Assembly: GCA_035995205.1 (NCBI GenBank)
Contig: DASYKS010000100.1
Location: 62,001 to 126,000 of the forward strand
Source: DASYKS01 sp035995205
GTDB lineage: Bacteria > Acidobacteriota > Thermoanaerobaculia > Multivoradales > UBA5704
Reading direction: 5' to 3'
Length of the DNA: 64,000 nucleotides
Shown: positions 35,102-49,159 of the stretch, piece by piece
Layout of the letters: every line of letters starts with the position of its first letter
Numbering within the stretch: position 1 is the stretch's first letter
Position numbers and translations under genes: made by a program
Notes under the pieces: generated by a model
The model's input: only the letters and a program-made list of their open reading frames with translations
Told to the model about the DNA's origin: nothing
Database searches by the model: none

Positions 35102-35836
35102 ATGATCACCGGCTACAACACGGACGTTCGCCACAACGACGTCGTGTTCCACGTCCAGACGGAGGACAAGGGGGCGGGCAACCCTCAGATCGAAAGCCTC
35201 GTCTACGTGAGCGGCCAGGTGCTGGTGAGCAAGAAGGCGAGCTACGCGAGCCTGCTCGCCGAGGGGCACGGCGAGAAGGCGATCCTGGCGCTGATGGATC
35301 AGCAGCACCGGACGATGATCGCCGCGATCCGCCACGGCAAGCTGGACGACAAATGGGCGGCAATGTCCGCGGCCCGTGGTGGCAACACCTCCGTCAAGGT
35401 GCCGATCGTCCGGCCTCCGCGCTTCGACGACGAGCGCGCGGAAGAGACTCGCAACGGCCCGATTCGCGGCGACGCCACGATGGCGCCGGAGCGCAGTCTC
35501 GACCAGGTGATCCTCGAATATCTGACCCACGAGGCGGATCAGGAGCAGCTCGTGGTCACCCTGGAAGGGGAGCGCGATCTGACCATCGGCCAGGCCGCGA
35601 GCCTGATGCTCCGCGCCAGCTCGTCCAAGAGCGGCCAGCCGGTCACCGGCGCCCAGGTCACGGTCAAGATGATCTCGACGGTCGCCGAGCCGCGGATGCT
35701 CGCGATGGGGCAGAGCGACGACTTCGGAATGGTGGCGCTCCGGTTCGACATTCCCTCGCTCGGCCGCGGCACGGCGGCGTTGATCGTCTCGGCGGTGTCC
35801 GCGATTGGCCGGGCCGAGCTGAAGCACCTGCTGTAG
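35102..35836 (+). CDS. Unrecognised protein, 244 residues
   Basis: The start is ATG 35102 (MITGYNTDVRHNDVVFHVQTEDKG). This N-terminal block, with NTDV.xxx.VxFHVQTED, looks like a conserved signature of an uncharacterised family seen in Acidobacteriota-like genomes. The middle (about 75-125) is a charged linker (PPRFDDERAEETRNGP). The C-terminal part (SGQPVTGAQVTVKMIST) resembles a carboxypeptidase-regulatory or Ig-like beta sandwich. No signal peptide is present. It follows moaA in divergent orientation and is followed by two palindromic repeats. Confidence 0.65.
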   Translation: MITGYNTDVRHNDVVFHVQTEDKGAGNPQIESLVYVSGQVLVSKKASYASLLAEGHGEKAILALMDQQHRTMIAAIRHGKLDDKWAAMSAARGGNTSVKVPIVRPPRFDDERAEETRNGPIRGDATMAPERSLDQVILEYLTHEADQEQLVVTLEGERDLTIGQAASLMLRASSSKSGQPVTGAQVTVKMISTVAEPRMLAMGQSDDFGMVALRFDIPSLGRGTAALIVSAVSAIGRAELKHLL

Positions 35837-35856
35837 GCCAAAACGTCCTGACGTAA

Positions 35857-35920
35857 GGGCGCAGCATGCTGCGCCCCTTGCTGCTCGGCAATCCGTACCA
35901 GGGCGCAGCATGCTGCGCCC
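35857..35920. repeat. Two identical 20-bp palindromes
   Basis: GGGCGCAGCATGCTGCGCCC occurs at 35857-35876 and 35901-35920, perfect inverted repeats 44 bp apart, just downstream of the unknown gene and upstream of thiS. A shorter variant (GGGGCGCTGCTTGCTGCGCCC-like) occurs near 55914 after the L,D-transpeptidase gene. This is a REP-like intergenic element that may also act as a terminator. Confidence 0.85.
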
Positions 35921-35939
35921 CTACTGAAAGGACCCTGGA

Positions 35940-36146
35940 TTGGAAGTGGAGATCTCCCTGAACGGCGAAACCCGGACCGTCGCTCCGGGCGAGACGCTGC
36001 TCGATCTGCTCGCGGCCCTCGGGCGCGATCCGCGTACCGTGGCGATCGAGAAGAACGGCGCGATCGTGCCGCGGAGCGAGTATGGCGCGGCGCCGCTTTC
36101 GGCCGGCGATCGAATCGAGATCGTCCACTTCGTCCAGGGAGGCTGA
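35940..36146 (+). CDS. thiS: Sulfur carrier protein ThiS
   Basis: A 68-residue ubiquitin-fold protein starting at TTG 35940, with GAAAGGA seven bases upstream. The strand pattern VEISLNGETRTV and the C-terminal IEIVHFVQGG are diagnostic; the terminal Gly-Gly is adenylated and thiocarboxylated to deliver sulfur for the thiazole ring of thiamine. MoaD has the same fold, but the VHFVQGG end is ThiS-like. No thiG, thiF or thiH is adjacent; tRNA genes follow. Confidence 0.88.
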   Translation: MEVEISLNGETRTVAPGETLLDLLAALGRDPRTVAIEKNGAIVPRSEYGAAPLSAGDRIEIVHFVQGG

Positions 36147-36220
36147 AAGGTCACCGTTGCGGAATATCCGTCCCGTCGCTCCGGTTCTCCCTGGCCCATG
36201 CGAGGTTCGGCCCGTTAGGG

Positions 36221-36249
36221 TTGCTTCCGACCCGCGCAGTGCATAAAAT
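36221..36249 (+). promoter_or_regulatory. Promoter of the tRNA-Lys gene
   Basis: A -35 TTGCTT (36221-36226) and -10 TAAAAT (36244-36249) with 17-bp spacing end 10 bp before the tRNA, close to the sigma-70 consensus. Confidence 0.6.
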
Positions 36250-36259
36250 CTCCCTCGAC

Positions 36260-36335
36260 GGGCCGATAGCTCAACTGGCAGAGCAGCAGACTCTTAATCT
36301 GCGGGTTGAAGGTTCGATTCCTTCTCGGCTCACCA
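36260..36335 (+). tRNA. tRNA-Lys(CTT)
   Basis: A 76-base cloverleaf with CCA encoded. The acceptor is GGGCCGA/TCGGCTC, the anticodon stem GCAGA/TCTGC with loop CTCTTAA, and the T loop GTTCGATTC. Anticodon CTT reads AAG. Confidence 0.95.
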
Positions 36336-36390
36336 CCCCTTATCTGCCGACATCTTTTCCGGGTATCCTGCTTCCTAGTAAGCCCCTCTC

Positions 36391-36476
36391 GCGAAAGTGG
36401 CGGAATTGGTATACGCGCTAGACTTAGGATCTAGTCCCGAGAGATCGGGTTGGGGGTTCGAGTCCCCTCTTTCGCA
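36391..36476 (+). tRNA. tRNA-Leu(TAG), CCA not encoded
   Basis: An 86-base class II tRNA. The acceptor is GCGAAAG/CTTTCGC, with discriminator A followed by CTC rather than CCA. The anticodon stem CTAGA/TCTAG holds loop CTTAGGA, giving anticodon TAG; the long variable arm is TCCCGAGAGATCGGG-like. It lies 55 bp after tRNA-Lys and 60 bp before tig. Confidence 0.94.
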
Positions 36477-36536
36477 CTCTCGCCGCGGGATCTTCCATAT
36501 CGCGGTTTTCCGAGCCCTTCCTGGAGTCCAAGATCG

Positions 36537-37847
36537 ATGAGCGTGGTCCTTTCGGTGCAGGACGTCGGTCCTTGCCGCAAACAGTTGACGATCGAGATCC
36601 CCGCGCCGGCGGTCGAGGCCGAGACGGCCCGCGTCCTGCGCGAGTACGGCGCCAAGGCGAAGATTCCCGGCTTTCGCCAGGGCAAAGTTCCGGGCGGCGT
36701 CGTCCGGCGTCATTTCGGCAAGGAGATCGACCAGGAGGTGATCGAGCGCCTGGTGCCCCGCTACTGGCGGCAGGCGCAGGCGGAGGCAGAGCTGGAGCCG
36801 CTGATGTCGCCCGACGTCGATTCGGTCGATCCGGCCCAGCCCGGCGAGCCGATGAAGTTCACCGCCACGGTCGAGGTCCGGCCGAAGATCGCGCTCGGCA
36901 GCCTCACCGGTTTCGAGCTGCCCGATCCGCCGACCGAGCCGGCGCCGATCGAGGTCGAAGAGGCGCTGGACGACCTGCGCAAGCGGGTGGCGGAATGGCG
37001 CGACGTCTCTCGCCCCGCGGTGCGCGGCGACCTCGCGGTCGGCAAGATCTTCGAGCGCTTCCCGGCCGAGGATCGCGAGAGCGAAGGCAACCCGTTCGAG
37101 GTGGAGATCGGCGACCCGCGGGTCTGGGAAGAGCTGACTCTCGCGGCGACCGGATTGAGCGCCGGGCAAGAAGGGCGTTTCGAACGCAGGGAAGCGGCAC
37201 CGGCCCCCGGGGAAAGCGCCGCCGAAGGGGCGGAATCGCAGCTGCGACACTTCCGGATCGTGGTGGACGCCGTGCGCGAGCGCGATCTGCCGGCCTTGGA
37301 CGACGCCTTCGCCCAGAAGATGAGCGCTTCGTTTACCGACGTCGCGGCGCTGCAAGAGGCCCTCTCCGCGCGGATCCGCAGCGAGAAGACCCAGAACCGC
37401 AAAGACCAGCGCGAACGTACACTGCTTGATCAGCTGCGCGAGCGGCATCCGACCGAGCTGCCCGCAGGCGTGGTCCGGCGCGAGACCGAGACCCTGCTGC
37501 GCGATTACGCCGAGAACATGGCGCGTAGCGGCGTCGACGTCGAAAAAGCCGAGATCGATTGGCACCGCCTGGGGCACGACATGCAGCCGCTGGCCGAAAA
37601 GCGCGTCCACGCCCGCCTGGTGCTCGACGCGGTGGCCGACGCCGAAAAGATCGCCGTCACCGAGGCGGAGTTCGAGACCGCTCTGGCGACCCTCGCCCGC
37701 GCCCAAGGTGCCTCGACCCCCGCGCTACGCAAGGCGCTCGACGCCGACGGCCGGCTCCAGGCGCTGCGCCAGCAGCTGCGCCGCGACAAGACGATCCGCC
37801 ACCTGCTCGGCGAAGAGCCGGCGGCGGGCGAAAAGCAGTCGACGTAA
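36537..37847 (+). CDS. tig: Trigger factor chaperone
   Basis: A 436-residue ribosome-associated chaperone starting at ATG 36537. The N-terminal ribosome-binding signature GFRQGKVP is at about 43-50. The central PPIase region (about 150-245) lacks the usual FKBP motifs and has a Pro/Glu-rich segment (RFERREAAPAPGESAAEGAE), so prolyl isomerase activity is doubtful. The C-terminal arm domain (about 250-430) is helical and charged. It precedes clpP and clpX, the common tig-clpP-clpX-lon order linking folding and degradation. Confidence 0.93.
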   Translation: MSVVLSVQDVGPCRKQLTIEIPAPAVEAETARVLREYGAKAKIPGFRQGKVPGGVVRRHFGKEIDQEVIERLVPRYWRQAQAEAELEPLMSPDVDSVDPAQPGEPMKFTATVEVRPKIALGSLTGFELPDPPTEPAPIEVEEALDDLRKRVAEWRDVSRPAVRGDLAVGKIFERFPAEDRESEGNPFEVEIGDPRVWEELTLAATGLSAGQEGRFERREAAPAPGESAAEGAESQLRHFRIVVDAVRERDLPALDDAFAQKMSASFTDVAALQEALSARIRSEKTQNRKDQRERTLLDQLRERHPTELPAGVVRRETETLLRDYAENMARSGVDVEKAEIDWHRLGHDMQPLAEKRVHARLVLDAVADAEKIAVTEAEFETALATLARAQGASTPALRKALDADGRLQALRQQLRRDKTIRHLLGEEPAAGEKQST

Positions 37848-37860
37848 GGAGAGAGTTCCG

Positions 37861-38448
37861 ATGCTGATCCCGATGGTGCTCGAACAGACGAACCGCGGCG
37901 AGCGGTCGTACGACATCTTCTCCCGCCTGCTCAAAGACAACATCATCTTCCTCGGCCGCCCGATCGACGACGATCTGGCGAGCCTGCTGATCGCGCAGAT
38001 GTTGTTCCTGGAGGCCGAGAACCCCGAGAAGGACATTTCGATCTACATCAATTCGCCGGGCGGCTCGGTCTCCGCCGGCCTCGCGGTCTACGACACCATG
38101 CAGTACATCAAGCCCGACGTCGCCACCTATTGCGTCGGCCAGGCGGCGTCGATGGCGGCCGTCCTGCTCGCCGCGGGCGCCAAGGGCAAGCGGACCCTGC
38201 TGCCCAATTCCCGCGTGCTGATCCACCAGCCCTGGCTCCAGGGGCTCGGAGGGCAGCAATCCGACATCGAAATCCACGCCCGGGACCTGCTGCAGATGCG
38301 CGGCCGGCTGGACGAGATCCTGGCGTTTCACACCGGCAGGAGCAAAGAGGAAGTCCACCACGATACCGAGCGGGATCGCATCCTCTCCGCCGACGACGCT
38401 GTGGCCTATGGCATCGTCGACCGGGTAATGCAGAAGCGGCGCGCTTGA
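37861..38448 (+). CDS. clpP: ATP-dependent Clp protease proteolytic subunit
   Basis: A 195-residue serine protease subunit starting at ATG 37861, 13 bp after tig with AAGGAGAG between. The catalytic triad is visible: Ser in GQAASMAA, His in NSRVLIHQP and Asp in the HDTERDR region. The IYINSPGG oxyanion loop is intact. Fourteen subunits form the degradation chamber capped by ClpX, encoded next. The short N-terminus lacks the extended propeptide seen in some ClpPs. Confidence 0.97.
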   Translation: MLIPMVLEQTNRGERSYDIFSRLLKDNIIFLGRPIDDDLASLLIAQMLFLEAENPEKDISIYINSPGGSVSAGLAVYDTMQYIKPDVATYCVGQAASMAAVLLAAGAKGKRTLLPNSRVLIHQPWLQGLGGQQSDIEIHARDLLQMRGRLDEILAFHTGRSKEEVHHDTERDRILSADDAVAYGIVDRVMQKRRA

Positions 38449-38529
38449 GGATTCGAGGCGTGAAATAGCGCCCGGCAATCGGGGTGTTGTACGAGACGAG
38501 CTGGTGGATTCAGACGAGGTTCGTAAAAG

Positions 38530-38558
38530 TTGACAGGGCCGGGGATCGCTCCTAGCAT
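38530..38558 (+). promoter_or_regulatory. Promoter before clpX
   Basis: TTGACA (38530-38535) and TAGCAT (38553-38558) are 17 bp apart in the 155-bp clpP-clpX gap, about 45 bp before the clpX start. This suggests clpX (and perhaps lon) can be transcribed independently of tig-clpP. Confidence 0.55.
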
Positions 38559-38603
38559 GATTTCACCGTCCCTGATCTTCGCACCGGCCGCACTGGAGAA
38601 GAA

Positions 38604-39845
<1,242 letters not shown>

Positions 39846-39881
39846 CCCGAAATCCGGGCTCGTCCACGGAAGCGAGGACCG

Positions 39882-42299
<2,418 letters not shown>

Positions 42300-42307
42300 A
42301 GTCGCAA

Positions 42308-42368
42308 GGGGTCCGTCGGCTGAGAAGCCGATCGACCCCGTCCCAAACGCCCGCCGGGCCGCGGGCGT
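42308..42368 (+). terminator. Two hairpins after lon
   Basis: GGGGTC..TCGGCT/AGCCGA..GACCCC (42308-42339) with a GAGA loop, then ACGCCCGC/GCGGGCGT (42347-42368) around CGGGCC. They lie immediately past the lon stop; no T-run follows, so termination strength is uncertain. Confidence 0.45.
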
Positions 42369-42450
42369 CCTACGAAAGCTGGTTTCCCTCGACCCGTGGA
42401 GTTGGGTTTCCCCCCAGGTCCCTCGCGGTCCGGTACGGTGACTTAAAACC

Positions 42451-43032
42451 TTGAAAATCGAGAAGGCGGAGTTCGTTCGCGCCGGGCATCGGACGGAGGA
42501 CTTCGTGCGCGACGGGCGCCCGGAGATCGCGTTCGTAGGTCGCTCGAACGTCGGGAAATCGAGCTTGCTCAACCGGCTCCTCGGTCGCCGGGGGCTTGCG
42601 CGCACCAGCCAGACGCCCGGTCGGACGCGTGCGATCAATTACTTTTTGATCAACGAGCGCGTCTACTTCGTCGACCTGCCGGGTTACGGTTATGCCAAGG
42701 CGGGGCGCGCGGATCGGGCCGAATGGGCGGCGCTCGTGGACGGCTACTTGCAGTGCGAAGTGCCGAAGCGGACGGTGCTGTTGTTGATCGATGGCAAGGT
42801 TGGTGCAACACCGCTCGACCAGCAGGCGTTTCGTTATCTGACCGAGATGGAGGTGGCGACGGTGATCGTCGCGACCAAGATCGATCAGGTGAAACGCGGT
42901 AAAAGGCAGGCGCAGTTGCAGGAAATCCGGCGCACCTTGGGTGCCGCCGAAGAAGCCCAAATCCTTCCCGTCTCCGCCGAATCGGGCGACGGGATTCCGG
43001 CGCTCTGGAGCACGCTGGATTCTTGGGTCTAA
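42451..43032 (+). CDS. engB: Ribosome biogenesis GTPase EngB (YsxC/YihA)
   Basis: A 193-residue GTPase: G1 GRSNVGKSS, G2 T in TPGRTR, G3 DLPGYGYAK, G4 TKID and G5 near SAESGD. It assists late 50S assembly. The predicted start is TTG 42451 (MKIEKAEFVRAGHR); the ribosome site is weak. In many bacteria engB lies near lon, as here. Confidence 0.95.
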   Translation: MKIEKAEFVRAGHRTEDFVRDGRPEIAFVGRSNVGKSSLLNRLLGRRGLARTSQTPGRTRAINYFLINERVYFVDLPGYGYAKAGRADRAEWAALVDGYLQCEVPKRTVLLLIDGKVGATPLDQQAFRYLTEMEVATVIVATKIDQVKRGKRQAQLQEIRRTLGAAEEAQILPVSAESGDGIPALWSTLDSWV

Positions 43033-43111
43033 GGTCCAATCCTCCGGTCCTTCATCCGGGTTTCCGGGGGTGGCCGAAAAATCGAGCACAACGTAATTTG
43101 TGAGGAACGTC

Positions 43112-44404
<1,293 letters not shown>

Positions 44405-44419
44405 GGGAGGGGAGGGGCT

Positions 44420-45214
44420 GTGCCCAAGCTGCGAGTCGGTATCGTCAACTACTTGAACAGCAAGCCGCTGGCTTGGGGGTTCTTGAAGGGACATCACGCG
44501 GATCTCTTCGTGCCGAGCTTCCATCCGCCGGCTCAGGTGGCCCGCCTGCTCGCCGAAGGGGCGCTCGACGTCGGCCTGATCCCTTCGATCGAAGTCCAGC
44601 GCATCCCGCGGCTGAAAGTTCTGCCCGATTTGTGCGTTGCCGCGACCCACGAGGTACGAAGCGTCCTCCTGGTCGCCAAGGGGCCGATCGAGCAGGTACG
44701 CCGCCTGGCGCTCGACCAGAACAGCCGCACCTCGGCGGGGCTGGTGCGCATCCTGCTCGCCGAACGTTGGGGCATCCGCCCCGAGACCGTGCCCCAGCGG
44801 CCGGAGATCGAGCGGATGATGGCCGACGCCGATGCCGCCCTGATCATCGGCGATCCGGCCCTCAAAGTGGACCGCGAGCGTTATTTCGTCTACGACCTCG
44901 CGGCGGAGTGGCGAGCGCTCACCGGTCTCCCGTTCGTCTTCGCGGTCTGGGCCGTGCGCCCGGAAGTCGAGCTGTCCGAGCTGTCTTTCTATTTCAAGAG
45001 CAGCCTGCGCTACGGCCTCTCTTCGCTCGACGTCCTGGTCCGCGAAGCCGCGGCAGAGCTCGACCTCGACACGGCAGAGGTCCGCTCCTACCTGACGGAA
45101 AACCTGAGCTTTTTCCTCCGCGAAGACGAGATCGCGGGCCTGGAGGAGTACTACCGCCGAGCCCATTCCCACGGCTTGATCCTGGAGCCGCGGCCGCTCG
45201 AATTCTGGGAGTAA
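44420..45214 (+). CDS. mqnA: Chorismate dehydratase MqnA (futalosine menaquinone pathway)
   Basis: A 264-residue periplasmic-binding-like fold enzyme starting at GTG 44420 (MPKLRVGIVNYLNSKPL), 15 bp after rho with GGGAGGGGAGG between. The N-terminal RVGIVNYLNSKP block and FVFAVWAVRP are typical of MqnA, which dehydrates chorismate to 3-enolpyruvylbenzoate. The mqnC gene at 59151 supports the pathway being present. Relatives in other clusters include MqnD, but the N-terminal signature favours MqnA. Confidence 0.92.
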   Translation: MPKLRVGIVNYLNSKPLAWGFLKGHHADLFVPSFHPPAQVARLLAEGALDVGLIPSIEVQRIPRLKVLPDLCVAATHEVRSVLLVAKGPIEQVRRLALDQNSRTSAGLVRILLAERWGIRPETVPQRPEIERMMADADAALIIGDPALKVDRERYFVYDLAAEWRALTGLPFVFAVWAVRPEVELSELSFYFKSSLRYGLSSLDVLVREAAAELDLDTAEVRSYLTENLSFFLREDEIAGLEEYYRRAHSHGLILEPRPLEFWE

Positions 45215-45246
45215 TCGGCGCTCTTAGGGTGTGCTCGTCGTAGGAT

Positions 45247-45332
45247 TGATCGGCGCTCCTCGGTCGTGCTTGTCCTGGGACCGCCGGCGTCCCGCCGGCA
45301 CGGGCGCTAAAGCGGCCTCGGGCGCTGAGCTT
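45247..45332. repeat. Intergenic direct repeat, copy A
   Basis: About 85 bp starting GATCGGCGCTCC, containing CTTGTCCTGGGACCGCCGG, an inner palindrome (CCGCCGGCGTCCCGCCGGC-like) and ending near GGGCGCTGAGC. A second copy lies at 46021-46140 on the other side of the PKD-like gene. Confidence 0.8.
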
Positions 45333-45423
45333 TAGGAATCCGAGAAGATAAATGTCCCGGCCGCTGTCAGGCAGCCGGGAGCGGTCCGGGGTGTAGCCTG
45401 CGAAGGGCTCGGTCTGTTGTCGA

Positions 45424-45846
45424 CTAGTAGGGCATCCAACCTCCCCCGGGAGCGATGCAGCCCGAGCAGGTGTAGGCATTGCAGAGGCACTGATACGCCT
45501 GAGGCGCCGCTCCGTTCGAACAGTAGACGGTTAGACCGATGTAGAGGCCGACCGTTCCGACATAGGTGTGGTACGCCCTTCCGAAGTCCGACGTCGGCGT
45601 GGTGACGGAGCCTGTTCCATCCCCGAAGGTCCACCCGTAGCTGGAAACCCCGGCTCCGTTACAGCCGGTGAACGGCTGGCCGGCCGGCGCCTTGTTGGGG
45701 CTGAAGGTGCAATCGGTATGAAGCTGTCCTCCAACGGTCGAATTCGAGCATTCGCCCTGGAAGTTCGCGGTTGCCGCGTAAGCGGTGCCGGCGATCAGAA
45801 ATCCGATCATCGCGAGTTGGGAGAACAGCCGGATGTTCCTCGTCAT
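45424..45846 (-). CDS. Small secreted protein with a PKD-like domain
   Basis: A 140-residue protein from ATG 45846 with AAAGGAGAT upstream. Residues 1-24 form a signal peptide (LAMIGFLIAGTAYAA). The mature part has a PKD/Ig-like strand pattern (CTFSPNKAPAGQPF, then YGWTFGDGTG) and eight cysteines, ending in a Cys-rich tail (CLCNAYTCSGC) that may form disulfides in the periplasm or outside the cell. Function is unknown. It is isolated between two copies of the intergenic repeat. Confidence 0.78.
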   Translation of the reverse strand: MTRNIRLFSQLAMIGFLIAGTAYAATANFQGECSNSTVGGQLHTDCTFSPNKAPAGQPFTGCNGAGVSSYGWTFGDGTGSVTTPTSDFGRAYHTYVGTVGLYIGLTVYCSNGAAPQAYQCLCNAYTCSGCIAPGGGWMPY

Positions 45847-46020
45847 CAGAATCTCCTTTCGTGTTGCCAAGGTAAGTTGCCCCGGACACTGCTGGAGACA
45901 CCGCGCTCTTTGAAGCGTGTTAGTTTTTTTGGATATATCATCCAGTTGTGTGAGCCCGACCCTTTGTGTCGCCGCATCGGCGTGGCGACCGGCCCTCTTC
46001 GGGCGTGCTTGTCCTGGAAT

Positions 46021-46320
46021 TGATCGGCGCTCCTTGGGTGTGCATCTCCTGGAATTGATTGGTGATCCTTGGGTGTGCTTGTCCTGGGACCGCCGGCGTC
46101 CCGCCGACACAGGCGCTTAAGCGGCCCCGGGCGCTGAGCGTAGGGCCGTGGTTGATCCACCGAAAAGCGCCGGCGAGACGCCGGCGTTCCCAGGACAAGC
46201 ACACCCGAGGTGGAAGAAGTTACTGGATGGTGAGGTGGTCCTAGGACAAGCACACCGGGGCGGAAGAAGTTACTGGATGGTGAGGCGTTCCCAGGACAAG
46301 CACACCCCAGGAGGAAGCGT
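46021..46320. repeat. Intergenic repeat cluster: direct copy B, an inverted half copy and a tandem 50-bp unit
   Basis: Copy B of the 85-bp repeat spans about 46021-46140 and carries a 36-bp internal duplication (CCTTGGGTGTGC twice). An inverted half copy follows at 46166-46206. Then comes a tandem unit of 50-51 bp beginning GGACAAGCACACC at 46193, 46244 and 46294 with GGAAGAAGTTACTGGATGG inside. No gene is seen in the 477-bp interval 45847-46323. Confidence 0.8.
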
Positions 46321-46323
46321 TCT

Positions 46324-47796
<1,473 letters not shown>

Positions 47797-48005
47797 CGTG
47801 CCGCCAGTCTATTTGGATTCGATCGCGGGCGGAATTCTTTGCCTCCAGGACCGCGAGAGTTGCCGCTTTCGAGGAGGATCCGAAGCATCGCTCTCGCTAT
47901 TTCCCTCGTAGATTCGGTCTGGCACGTCGGTTGCTCTTTAGGAGATTTCAGACGAATGACTCTCGGACACCCGAACGGCGAGAGTTCCCTTGCGGAGGTG
48001 GGAAA

Positions 48006-48518
48006 ATGAAAATCAATCGAATCCTTCTGAGTATTGCACTCGTTTCGGCGTGCAGTTTCGCGGCGTGCAAGAAAGAGGCTGAACCCGACGCCAGCGAAGT
48101 CACTCCGGTCGCAACCGAGAGCGAGGTTCCGGGAGTCGCGAGCCAGAGCGACCTTTCCCCGGCGGCGGCCGAAGCGCGCATCGACGACGTCACGACGGGC
48201 CACGCTCTGGCCGCCGACGGCTCGATCGACACCGGCCAGGGCGGCGACGATTTCGCTCCCGGCGAGACGGTGCACATCGCGATGAAAGTCGGCGATACGC
48301 CCGCCGGATCAGCCGTCAAGGTCGTCTGGTACGGACCTGAGGACAAGCGGATCAACGAGGAAACCAAGACCGTCGAAACGGGCCAGGTCTACCTGAACTT
48401 CCAGGCCGATACCAAGGGTTGGGCCAAGGGCGACTACAAGGCCGAAATCTGGATCGGCGACGAGAACGTGAACACCGAGAGATTCCAAGTCGTCGACGCC
48501 GCCAACGCGGGTCGGTGA
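48006..48518 (+). CDS. Small predicted lipoprotein
   Basis: A 170-residue protein starting at ATG 48006 with CGGAGGTGG upstream. The signal peptide ends at a lipobox (SFAAC, Cys20), so it is probably anchored in the membrane. A low-complexity linker of Glu, Ser, Pro and Val (about 24-55) precedes a beta-rich domain (IDDVTTGHALAADGSID, VHIAMKVGDTPAGSAVKVVWYG) ending in YKAEIWIGDENVNTERF. The last part looks like a bacterial Ig-like fold. It is divergent from the AAA+ gene (209-bp gap). Confidence 0.8.
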   Translation: MKINRILLSIALVSACSFAACKKEAEPDASEVTPVATESEVPGVASQSDLSPAAAEARIDDVTTGHALAADGSIDTGQGGDDFAPGETVHIAMKVGDTPAGSAVKVVWYGPEDKRINEETKTVETGQVYLNFQADTKGWAKGDYKAEIWIGDENVNTERFQVVDAANAGR

Positions 48519-48649
48519 CACCACGCAGCAACCCCCGAGACATGTAGGTCTTCTCCCGCCGGGTGTCTCGCGTTCAACGACGCGAGGCCCCGGCCCTTTT
48601 TCTTCTACGACGGGTCGGCGTAGCCCCGACCCACAGAAAGGATCGCACC

Positions 48650-49141
48650 ATGAGCAACGAATTCCGCGAGCTGTTCGTCTCCGAGCTCCGCGACGTCTAT
48701 AGCGCCGAGAATCAGATCCTCAAGGCGCTGCCGAAAATGGTGAAGGCGGCCTCCAACAAGGAGCTGAAGAAAGCCTTTTCCGACCACCTGGCGGCGAGCA
48801 AGGTTCACGTCGAGCGGTTGAATGGCATCTTCGAGTCGTTCGGGCTGGCCAAGAAGGGGAAGTTCTGCAAAGGCATGGAAGGGCTTCTGGCAGAGGGGGC
48901 GGAGGTGATCGCCGAGGATCTGCCGAACGCGGTCAAGGATGCCGCCCTGATCGCGGCCGCCCAGAGGGTCGAGCACTACGAGATGGCGGCCTACGGTTGT
49001 CTCCGCGCCTTCGCCAAGGCGCTGGGCGAGCTGGACACCGCGCGGGTCTTGCAGGCGACTCTCGACGAGGAAGGCGACGCGGATCGGCTGCTGTCGCAGA
49101 TCGCCGAGTTCGCGGTCAACCTCGAAGCAACGGGCGCGTAA
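48650..49141 (+). CDS. DUF892/YciE-family ferritin-like protein
   Basis: A 163-residue four-helix protein from ATG 48650. The start MSNEFRELFVSELRDVYSAENQ and the following helices carry the Glu/His set of the family (DHLAASKVHVERL, RVEHYEMAAYG, LDEEGDAD), consistent with a di-iron ferritin-like centre. Relatives are induced by stress, but the substrate is unknown. A GGGTCGG/CCGACCC hairpin (48612-48632) sits just upstream. Confidence 0.87.
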   Translation: MSNEFRELFVSELRDVYSAENQILKALPKMVKAASNKELKKAFSDHLAASKVHVERLNGIFESFGLAKKGKFCKGMEGLLAEGAEVIAEDLPNAVKDAALIAAAQRVEHYEMAAYGCLRAFAKALGELDTARVLQATLDEEGDADRLLSQIAEFAVNLEATGA

Positions 49142-49159
49142 GCGTTTCGCCGCCTACGC

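Noticed and set aside
35940..36146. MoaD instead of ThiS
   Set aside because: The C-terminal VHFVQGG and strand pattern fit ThiS better; moaA is separate and no moaE is near.
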